Assembly (NCBI RefSeq): GCF_901709675.1
Contig: NC_051101.1
Coordinates: 11,366,501 to 11,430,500, forward strand
Length of the DNA stretch: 64,000 bases
Source: Syngnathus acus
Lineage: Eukaryota > Chordata > Actinopteri > Syngnathiformes > Syngnathidae
Reading direction: 5' to 3'
Shown here: piece after piece, positions 54,801 to 64,000 of the stretch
Layout of the letters: the number at the start of each line of letters is the position of its first letter
How positions within the stretch are numbered: position 1 is the stretch's first letter
The notes under the pieces: generated by a model
Told to the model about the DNA's origin: nothing
Database searches by the model: none
The model's input: only the letters and a program-made list of their open reading frames with translations
Made by a program: the position numbers and the translations under genes

Positions 54801-57800
54801 TACTTTTACACAGTAACTGTAGTAAGTTCTCCTTTGTCCTCTGTTCATTCAGTCTTGGGTTTTTATTGACTTCCAGATAAAAAAAAATTTCCTGCAATCC
54901 CATTTTGTGCTCTAGGTGCTGAACCGCTACTCGTCGGCCCCGCTGATCTCCGTAGCCCCCGCCCCTTTGCTATCAGTGTTGCCCGCAATGTCTCTCCTGC
55001 CCCCTCCCATCCTCGTGAGGGACTGCCTGAGGCTGCGGGGTTTGCCTTACTCGGCCAGCATCGAAGATATTCTCACCTTCTTGGGCGACTTCACCAACGA
55101 CGTCCGACCGCATGGCGTTCACATGGTCCTCAATCAGCAGGTACGGGCGAGCTCGTTGGAAAATTCTGAAACAGGAAGCTAAAAATAGATCATCGGGAAA
55201 CTCAGAGGTTAAAGGGGGGGAAGTCCCGGTTTCTAATTGGAATTTTTGAATTTTCAGGGTCGCCCATCCGGCGACTGCTTTATCCAGATGACGTCGGCAG
55301 AGCGAGCGCTTTCAGCCTCGCAGCAACTCCACAAGCACGTGATGTGCGCCCAGCACGGCCCCAACAGCCGCTACGTGGAGGTGTTCCCCTGCAGCGCCGA
55401 GGAAATGGGCCTGGTGCTGATGGGAGGCTCGCTCTCGCACACGCACACACACACACACAACCGGAACAGGAGTGGGACAGGGCTCAGCCCGCCGCCATGT
55501 AAGTCCAGACGTAAGTGCTGCTGGGAGCTGGGGTGCTTCGGGCCTTGCGGGGGTAGGTGGGCTCCTGCCGTTGGGTGGGGGCAGGGTTGCTGGTTTTTTT
55601 CTTCAATCTAGACCTGTGGACTGGACATACTGGTCCGACCAGGAGATTCACAACTGTGTGTGTGTGTGTGTGTGGTGCCTCTTAATGATTTAGTGTGATT
55701 TACTTGATTGCATGCCCAAATGTTACTCTTTCAATTTGGACCCGAATCGAAATTCACACCAAATGCATGTTTGTTACATTCCCTTTCACTTTTTGTTCCT
55801 AGCGATGCTTAAATGAGGGTTGCATAAAAACATTTAGGAGGGGTCAATTGTGGTTTGCGTTTTAAATCCCTCGTCTTACCAGTTAGTCTTGGTTGCGGAG
55901 AAGGGTGGCACACCTATTGGGCTCGCCTCATTAAGTCACGAAAAATGGAGGGCGGAGCTTAACACGACAGGTGATGGAAATGAGCGTGCTTTTAAAAGCC
56001 TTTCACTCACACTTATTATGATAAGTTAATGATCACAGACACATCGCAAACTGTAGACAGAATTGAGGTCATGTTGGGACAAGTCTTAACTTTTATGACT
56101 AGCAAGTTAACTAGCTAGTTCCTGTTCCATATAGACAAATATAATGCCGGGGGGGGGCAAATACCAATTTTGGGAAGGGAAAGGATTCAAATCAATACAA
56201 AATTACAAAAGTTGTATTTCTTTTTTTACTCATTTAACTAGTGTGGTTAGAAAAGTTTGCTTGATTTGGGGAAAGTAGAGCACAAGTTAATTCCAAGGAG
56301 GCTGACAATTGCAAACCACGGTCACCCACTTCACCTTTCCACCAATTAAGAAAAACAAAAAAAGCAAACTGCTCTTCATTTTGACAACAACGTGGCACAC
56401 ATTGTGTCGACATAAAACACTTGTGTGTCCAGTGAAGTGAATGTGATCATTGTTTGCAAGCGTGCATGAGCGCATCTCCTCGACGGCGAACACACTGCAC
56501 AATCACGTCTTTTGTGTCAACGCGCTTCAAGCCGGCTTTTGTTTCTGCCGTCGCTGCTCCAGGTTTATCTCCGCCGTCCTACTCCTTCACCCCCAATCCG
56601 CCTGTCCTAACCCCCGAGGCCGCCGCCGCGCTCTACCCGCCGCTCGGTCAGGTGTTGCTAGGTCCTCGCCCCCTCCTCCCGGGGCATGCCTACTACCCGT
56701 CCACGGCGCAGCTATATATGAACTACGCGGCCTACTATCCCAGGTAAGGAGATTGTGTTAAATCAAAATAATAATAATTTTACTTATGGATGAATCACTT
56801 ATTATAATTGTTGTGGACGCCTTTGGTGCAGTTACCATTTTTCACGGATATCACATATTTCCCCGAAAAGCAACATGAATTATTTAAGGCTTCGCTCCAC
56901 CTTGTCAAAGCAAGAAGTGTCGTCTGGTATTTCGGGTGTGACCTCGGGCAAAGGTAGCTAATAACTCAACTTTATGGTATTGGAACCTGCTTAACGTGGG
57001 CGAGAAGCGAGGTTGTCGTTCTGCGCTACCACTGTTTAGCTAATAAACACACTTTCCAATATACAGATAACAACCTGTCTTTTTTTTTTTTCTCCCACAG
57101 CCCACCTGGCTCTCCCAATACTGTGGGCTTCTTCCCCTCCCCCAACGTCCTCTCCTCGCCCGGGGGGTTGATGCGCATGCCGGGTCTGACCTACAACAGC
57201 AAGGACCTCATTAACGCAGTGCAGGGCTATCAGGTAAATAAAATGCTTCAATAGAATCCAAATACGAATCTCCTCGCGTCGAGGGTGTGTGTTGTCAGAC
57301 ACGCCGCGTTCGCCCGGAGGCTCGCAAACGAGTTTATCCTGTCTCCTCTCCCTGAGTCTCCCCTGCTTGCTTCGACTTGTAGCCGTGGAGTTCTTGTCAG
57401 CGTCGAATGCAGATAACCAGAAATGTGCTTAATACACTAAAAGCTGGTGTTTTTATTTCGGGGTTTGCGTGGCCTTTTGTATGTCATCCTCCCGGTGTCG
57501 ATTCATCCCGTCACTCACGTTGTGCAACTCAGATGGGATATTCAAAAAGTTGAGTAGAAGGGAGAATCTGCAGGGAGCCATTTGTAATTTCAAAATAAAG
57601 CTGAACACAAAAAAATATATAAAATAATTCATTTGTGAAATTTCTCATCTGTGTCGCTCCAGACTGCCGTGGAGCCGGTCTCCGTCCTAAACAGCAGCCT
57701 GATGGGCCAACCGGGTAACGGCGAGCCTCCCATGGTGTCCCTCCCAACTTTGATGAGCAAACACAGCGGACACTATCTGGACCTGAGCCAGCTGCTCTAA
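51844..57800 (+). CDS. esrp1: Epithelial splicing regulatory protein 1 (ESRP1)
   Basis: ESRP1 is an epithelial RNA-binding protein that binds GU-rich elements and drives epithelial exon choice. The start [11 protein letters not shown] at 51844 matches human (MTASPDYLVVL). Exons: 51844-51975, 52325-52483, 52567-52683, 53173-53281, 53505-53639, 53733-53787, 53875-53975, 54047-54179, 54257-54299, 54384-54703, 54916-55140, 55258-55500 (or 55512), 56563-56743, 57101-57233 and 57663-57800. An N-terminal exonuclease-fold-like domain ([24 protein letters not shown]) precedes three RRMs. These are RRM1 ([20 protein letters not shown]), RRM2 ([20 protein letters not shown]) and RRM3 ([20 protein letters not shown]). 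A proline/tyrosine-rich C terminus follows. The protein ends DLSQLL, different from the human terminus. Exons 4-5 were joined by phase and are the least certain. Confidence 0.96.
55655..55676 (+). repeat. (TG)n tract followed by GTGG in an ESRP1 intron
   Basis: A TG dinucleotide run of about 11 units ending in GTGGTG lies about 150 nt downstream of two alternative ESRP1 donors. GU-rich tracts are the known class of ESRP binding site, so self-regulation is possible. Confidence 0.6.
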
Positions 57801-58660
57801 GCCGCAACCACGTATTAGCTTTTTTCAAGTAGTTTTATTTATATCTTCCAAAAACAGCCACTATTATATTTTATACTACGTATGGCTTTGGCCCAAAAAA
57901 AAAATCTTTTATTGCACAATGTGTATCTTTTACAAAAGCTTTGTAGAATTTTTTTTTTTTTTGTGTTACATTTTTTGAATAATCACTATTATATATTTGC
58001 TAGCCAAAGTAGTAAAAAAAATGACTTTGTAGCAAGAGAGCTCAATGTTTCAACGTTCTCTGTGAAGAGAGACAATGTGTGTGTGCGTATGTGTGTGTGT
58101 GTGTGTCTTGAATGAATGAATATATGTTATATTTTGACAAAGCAGCATTTGGGCCACACTGAAAATGATTTTTTCTTTTTTTAATTTTCAATCTGGCCCT
58201 CCCACTCCTTCCAGCCCATGTTTTGATCGCTCATCTGTTTCTGATCCATGCGATACGTTTTACTTCACCTCCACTACACATTGTATTGGATTTGGACGTT
58301 TGAGTGCATGAAGAACAGTTAACAATCAAACCTTCCGATGTTTACACAAGGGGCCGATACCAATGCACTGCTAATCAATACTTATTCTAACGGCACATAC
58401 ATATGTTTGAATGCCGGTTTATGTTATGTTACTCTGTGAGTCGCTCTAAAGCTTCATTAATGCTGAGAACGAGATTGGGCTAACTCCATTTGACTTTGTA
58501 TCTAACAAATATGCATTTTCGCCATTCATTTCTGCACTTATCTTAAAAATGACCAAAAAAGGAGCGAACCCACTCTTGTTCTCAGTGACTCATGTGCCTA
58601 CATATATGTACATTTGTTGCCAATGTTCTTGTGCCTTTTGTTGGAGATTAAAGCAAAGCT
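57801..58660 (+). other. esrp1: ESRP1 3'UTR with ATTAAA poly(A) signal at 58648-58653
   Basis: This is non-coding sequence after the ESRP1 stop with a TG run near 58076-58105. ATTAAA at 58648-58653 is a plausible poly(A) signal, giving a 3'UTR of roughly 0.87 kb. Confidence 0.5.
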
Positions 58661-60777
58661 CCAGTTGTTTGTAACCTTAGCGAATAGCTCCGAGTGGACT
58701 CTCGTCACGATCTCATCTTACGGAGTGAAGCCAGCAAATCTTATTCGACATTTCTCCAACCAAAGGCTGCGAAATAAACACAAACCTTAGATGCCCATTG
58801 AATCCATTTACATTGTGAACTTGTTTTGTGTATGTAGCAGGACTGGAAGGTCCTGCTGAAAAATAAACGTATTATGACATTTGCACCATTCTGTCTAGCA
58901 TTGTTTGTATATAAGAAAGGATGACAACACAAAAGGCCCCGAGGCGAGAGCGGGAACTCCCTCACACGGTCAACGGTGATTACACACACTTACACATATT
59001 CTAGTGGTGTCTCTTTTTCCGACAGAGAGGAAGAATAGCGAGAACAGGAAAAGGGGAAGAAAGAAGGAAAGCAGACAAAAAGCATGTCACAACCCCTCTG
59101 GGCAGATTTGCTATGGTTGTAATTTAATATTAGTGCGCACCCCACCCTGCCTGCTTGAAACTCTCATGCTGACTCTTATCTCCACTGCATAGATAATCAA
59201 AAGAAATTGATGGATGGACATATTAGATCTTTCAAGCCAGCATTTGTTTTTTCCCAGCTGGTGCCTTCATGGATGGCTGTTGGCTTGTCATGCAAAGTAC
59301 ACCATTCTTTAGTAAACCGCATCTAATCATCACAACACAGCAATTAGGGCGTGAGTCACTGCTTGATATACCTGACATACAGGTGTGGGGGGCTGCTGAA
59401 TCAGTTGATTTTTTCTTTCTTTCTTTATAAGGGCAGCATTCCCTTGCAGGGCGGGTAGGACACACACACTCACACAGATGCAAGCATGCAGGGCGAGGCT
59501 GATCCACATTCCCATGTGACACAAAACACAGGTTCCTACGCTCTTTTTAAAAATATGATGACGTGTCTTTTGTTTGGAGCACCCTGATGTGATGTGACGT
59601 GAGCGGCTGCACATGTATACTATATGACAATATGGATGGTAATGCAAATGTATTCATTTGGTTGCAAATATATTTATTTTGTAATATTTCTTCCAAATGC
59701 TTATTAAAATACGCGTACTGCGGAATATATCTTACTCACCTAAATTGAGTACGGCATTGCACATTTGCACTTTGTGGGAGCAGTGATACTCACTTTCTAA
59801 CTTTCGCTTGTTTGGTTCTGCCATGTTTCCTTCATATCTCGGGGTACATTTCTTCTTCTTTTTTTTTGGGGTGGAGCAAATGCCTTGTTCAACAGTCGTA
59901 GTAGAACTAGCTCTCTCTGGTGTTAAAATTTGAAAATGCAATACACTCAGGCAAGAGTTGAAGTGCGGGCCATATTTTATTCTATTTATAAATTGGCCCG
60001 CGCGCCATAGTTTGGACACCCATGCTCTATGTTACCACGAAATGTACTGTATTTATCGTTTAGTACAGCATACTCATCTGCTAGCGGGGCAAATGTCTCC
60101 CCCTAGTGGACAAAAAACGATTATAAAACACTCCAAGTTAATAATTTATTCCTTCAATTTCCTAATCAACAAAACAACAAATAATGCAATACATTTGTCT
60201 CTCTGAGAGAAGAAAAAACATGTAAAGGAACAAGTTAACACTTTGTTGCTTAAAAGAGCATGCAACACATTCTGCACAAAAAGGCTTGTTCTTCGATTCC
60301 TCGTGATTTAAATTATCCACCAAGATATTGGAAAGTACTGTGAAATCCTAAAACGATTAAAAAGCTGGAACAAGTTTGGAAAGTTCTTTTATGAGTTGTC
60401 GGTTATTTTTGTTGACTGTACTCCAGTCCGGAAAGTGAGGTTCATTCGAAAAAAGGCATGCTTGGATTAGTTTAAAGAAGTCATTGGGACAAACAGGAAC
60501 AAATATAGCGGTGTGATAGCTAGGTGTCCCAATACTTTTGTCCATGGAGCGGTAGACAAATCTTTAGCTGGATGCATACGTTCAAAGTTACATTCAAGTT
60601 GTTGAAAAATACCCGACAAAAATCTCAACACTGTTACCTTCATGCAGGCAGCACCAGTCCCATCTGCTGCTTAAATCCTCTTTGGATTCCCTCTTTTACA
60701 TTTATATACAGTCTCTAGTGTCAGTTGGGCAAGTACAAACTTTTTCAGCAAATATAACATAACGACCTCTGTGCAAA
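58661..60777. other. Intergenic DNA; possible degenerate transposon near 59730-60020
   Basis: No gene is recognised. The segment about 59730-60020 ends in GCGCGCCATAGTTTGGACACCCATGC, a type of end often seen on teleost non-autonomous DNA elements. The opposite end was not identified, so this is a weak call. Confidence 0.4.
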
Positions 60778-61035
60778 TACAGTGGCGATAAAAAGTCGAC
60801 ACACCCCTGTTCAAATACCAGTTTTATGTGACATAAAAAATAAATGTGTGTAGGTGTGTGCCGACTCCCGGATAACATGAATTCGAACGCCACGTGTTCA
60901 TTCTAAATCCAGTTATAGGAGGGTGTGTACACTTGTGCAACCAGTTATTTTTACTTCCTGTGTTTACATTCATGGTGGAAAGAGTTTTGAAAGATTTTTT
61001 TTTCAACCTAACATTTGAATGTGGGTGTGGACTCT
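60778..61035. repeat. Dispersed element of the TCGACACACC family
   Basis: The block starts CAGTGGCGATAAAAAGTCGACACACC and contains GGTGTGTACACTTGTGCAACC and a long T run. It is related to 4723-4885 in the TMEM67 intron. It is non-coding and probably a non-autonomous DNA transposon. Confidence 0.55.
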
Positions 61036-61181
61036 ACCGTCAATACACAATAAATACTGATATTTTCCCATTATGGATTCATAATGCAAAATATGAAAGA
61101 AACTAAAATGCATAAATGTGGAGTTGCGCCCGACGCTTTTGGGTCTTCGGCTTCCACATCAGGGCGTCAAGGGACACGCTC

Positions 61182-63290
61182 TCAGAGCTCAGTCATCAAG
61201 AGGGCCCTCAGGATCTTCTCTCGGTCCAGCTTCACTTCTTCTCCACTACACACACACACACATATTGTGTTTATTGTAAGAACACAAAAAGAAGCTAAAG
61301 AATTCGACAGTTAAGGCATCACTTGGTTTCCTTCTGGTGTATGTTACTTTGCCACTAGACGACAGTATAAGTTCACTGGGTTCCCTTCTAGTGTATCTGT
61401 TACTTGGCCACTAGAGGGCAGTATCATGCAGCCATAATTACGCGTTTCATAACTCCTGTCAGACGCAGTTCACATTATTATTTCTTTTCTTCCCAAGAAT
61501 AAAGAATAAACGGTTGTGAGAAAGCCATTACTAGAAATACACAGCGTGCCATGCTTGTTCCAACATTGCACAACGAATTATCCAACATGTGAGGACAAAT
61601 AGTACAAACGACAAGACTATTAACTAAACCCTCAAAGGGTTTCTACACATCTGCGGGTCCAACACAAAGTGTCCAGAAAGGAAATGACAGAATCAAAGTG
61701 TTACCTGTCATGGTGGGCTGCAAGGTAAGGGACCAAGTGAGGGAGGGGACTACAGTAGCACGAAGGAGAGCGGTGGGGAGAAGGCAAAGGGGACACACAG
61801 CATGGACTAGCCACTTCCAGTTTTGGCACATAGTCCACCTGGAATGCACACGGACGCATACGCACAAAGACGATTCTCAAACGTTCAAATGAAGTTCGTT
61901 TAACTCGCATGTGTGTGTTACCTGTGGGTAAATGGAGGGCTGGATCTGTTTGTCCAGTGAAGTCGTGGAGCCCGACTTGGCTGTGCTTTCGAAGGAGATG
62001 GCTGCAAGAGCTTCTGGGAGGTTGTCTTCATCTTCATGGTTACTGAGGAGCAAGAAAAGGAATTAAAAAAAAAAAAAAAGATTGAGAGACTACGAGTGAC
62101 GCGTGTGTGTGTGTTGCGAACTCACAAGCTGAACTGTCTGACAAGACGTTTTCTGCGGTTGGTGCACGAGCCCGAATTAGGATGAAGACTATCGGACGTA
62201 AAACGGCCATCCGGTCTTGGGGACATTTTGTCTGCAGGCAAACTGGACGCAGATGAATCTTGAGAGGAGTTCTGATACCTGTTGACAAGATAGTTTCGTA
62301 TTTGTTCAAAATAATAAAATGAAATGAATTATTTCTTCCAAAATCAATTCTACACAGAATTCTTCATCTATTGTAACGTCCTTGTGATTATATAAAGTAT
62401 CTAACCAATCAGAAAAAAGTAGGCTCATTCAAAAGTAAGTACGCCCATGCTGAAGCGTCTTTTTTTTTCTAAGTGGGAACAAGCATAGAGAAAGAAAGCG
62501 AGAGGGAAGAGGATGAATAGAACTTGCCTGTCCTTGAGAGTCACATGGGAGTTCATTCCTCTTGGACTCACTGAACCGTCCTTCTATTTGGTGGCGGAGG
62601 CACACACACAAAAAAAAGGGATGCAAATATGCAAATAAGCCGGAGATCATGTATATGCTACCAACCCTGAAAGCCGCCTCCATCTGGGCCTTCAGAATGT
62701 TACACTTGAGGTGGTCTCGAAGCAGGGCCGGGGAGGAGGCGGTCGAGGGGTGGAGAGATTTTTCAGAGAGCTGCTTCTCTTCTGCCTGCAGACGAGAAGG
62801 AGGGGGGGGGGGAGTGAAATCAGACCGGAAACGTCTCATCTTGTCAGTGGAGAAAGAAAGTCAGCGTGCGGAAATGTGTCTGACCTTGTTGTCCATGTTG
62901 ATGCAGAGTGAGGGCCAGGCAGGACATTCGCTGTCTGATTCCACCGGCTTGCAGAACGACGGAGACATGTCCAACTCGTCTCTGTGACAGGGTGAAGCTC
63001 GACACTCTTCAAAAAAAAGAAAAAAAAACATGGTTGAAATGATTTCAACTAAGGGGTGTGTAAACTTTTTCTATCCCCCGATAGAGGCTTAGTGCATGAA
63101 AAGGCGAAAGAGGAAATTGGATCGGTAACTCGATTGTTCATTTTACTCACTGCTTTTGTTGTGTGTGTGGCAGAGCGTGTCCTGGCTGTGCGTGTGGCGC
63201 CGGTGACGGCGGTGGACCTTTCCCGAATACGACGTCTCGTTCTCTTCCACGCTGAGCTGATGGTCGGAGGCGGGACCGCTCAGAGGGAAG
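61182..63290 (-). CDS. Unidentified protein, C-terminal exons (5' part lies beyond the window)
   Basis: I do not recognise this gene. Eight exons join with consistent phases on the minus strand: 63151-63290, 62885-63006, 62666-62785, 62528-62583, 62126-62278, 61922-62042, 61705-61838 and 61182-61245 (TGA). The roughly 300-residue fragment starts with a basic His/Arg cluster (VHRRHRRHTHSQD). It continues with Cys/Ser-rich sequence, a short helical stretch (LRDHLKCNILKAQMEAAF), a kinase-type site RRKRLVRQFSF and an acidic turn. A Pro/Ser/Cys segment (SPLPSPHRSPSCYCSPLP) and an amphipathic end (LDREKILRALLMTEL) follow. No catalytic or membrane segment is visible, so it looks like an intrinsically disordered cytoplasmic or nuclear tail. 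One intron appears to use a GC donor (62526-62527). The human neighbour of ESRP1, DPY19L4, does not match. Confidence 0.7.
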
Positions 63291-63740
63291 CTGAGGACGA
63301 CACGGCACATCAAAAGCAATCACTCCTGCCTATAATTTTTTTTCCCACCCTACAACCTAATTCCACATCATAAAATTCTCACTCCATAACATTAAATTTC
63401 ATTCCTATTTATTCCAGTAAAATCTTAATTATTCCCATTGTAGGTTTTTCCTTTACAAATATACAGAACAAAAATAAAAATCATTCACATTTCTCTATTT
63501 TATTAGCAATAAGGCAAAAAGCCATTCATTAAGCCACAAATTAAGTATGTAAACAACTTTTGGTGAATTGATAACTGTCATTCATGACTTCACGGTGAAC
63601 TGTAAAGCATAAAGCAGTAGCAAATGATGCAGCATACATGTTTGGTTCCTTGTGACCTTTGGGAAATAACATCATTTAAACGCTTCGTCACATAATTGCT
63701 TCCTGCAAGCGAACAAAGATTGAAAACTGTCAAATGTAAA

Positions 63741-64000
63741 ACAGCGGTAGGGAACCTTTGCTTATGATGTGCCATGTAAAATGTTTTTTTTTAAATTTAA
63801 TAATTCTCCAAATATGCCATGCGCACCATTAATTAGGAACAGTTGCAACTGTTTTGAGGTGCTGATATTCAAACTGCACAACATGTCAGTATCACAATGT
63901 TAAATATGTTTTTTTTAAGAATAAAACTTTTTGGGACTCTGACATTTTTTGGCCGGGCCGGAGCAAATGCTCTCCTGGGCCGCACACAGCCCACGAGCCA
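63741..64000. mobile_element. hAT-like non-autonomous element, truncated by the window end
   Basis: The block begins ACAGCGGTAGGGAACCTTTG and, near the window end, reads TGGGCCGCACACAGCCCACGAGCCA. These are complementary-style termini (GGTAGGGAACC... / ...GAGCCA) of a widespread vertebrate hAT non-autonomous type. The second terminus would lie just past 64000. No transposase is encoded. Confidence 0.5.

Overview
The window is vertebrate nuclear DNA, almost certainly from a teleost fish with fairly compact introns. Every recognisable gene is split by GT-AG introns. The introns carry teleost-style tRNA-derived SINE-like repeats and short non-autonomous DNA transposons. The gene order TMEM67, PDP1, CDH17, GEM, RAD54B (with FSBP inside it), VIRMA, ESRP1 matches human chromosome 8q22.1 in order and strand. 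This anchors the identifications independently of protein similarity.

Layout. 1-8054 (+): two tandem meckelin (TMEM67) genes, the first cut by the window start, with only about 220 bp between the stop of the first and the start of the second. 8435-11777 (+): a CRE/CCAAT promoter region and PDP1, the mitochondrial pyruvate dehydrogenase phosphatase, here divided into eight coding exons. 11778-18131: a gene-free, repeat-rich stretch with a SINE-like element and a 1.8 kb telomere-like array. The array changes strand at 15170/15171 and is flanked by inverted copies of other repeats. 18132-24115 (-): CDH17 (LI-cadherin). 24120-26330: intergenic DNA with an A/C-rich low-complexity block. 26331-27911 (-): GEM (RGK GTPase). 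28738-28847 (+): an intron-containing tRNA-Leu(CAA). 31292-38253 (-): RAD54B, with FSBP (35136-36521) nested in one intron. 39789-41689 (+): a RING/TRAF-type zinc-finger protein related to RNF41/NRDP1. 42040-50913 (-): VIRMA, m6A writer subunit. 51844-57800 (+): ESRP1, epithelial splicing regulator, head-to-head with VIRMA. 61182-63290 (-): the 3' exons of a gene I could not identify. The last 260 bp look like a hAT-type non-autonomous element.

The genes do not form one pathway. They are a conserved syntenic block of cilium (TMEM67), metabolic (PDP1), adhesion (CDH17), signalling (GEM), recombination (RAD54B), RNA-methylation (VIRMA) and splicing (ESRP1) functions. The most unusual features are the diverged TMEM67 tandem pair, the strand-switching telomere-like array inside otherwise conserved synteny, the fragmented PDP1 coding region, and an 84-nt stop-free in-frame intron plus 12-nt tandem splice donors in ESRP1. 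Exon borders below were placed by eye from splice consensus and protein similarity and may be off by a base or two.
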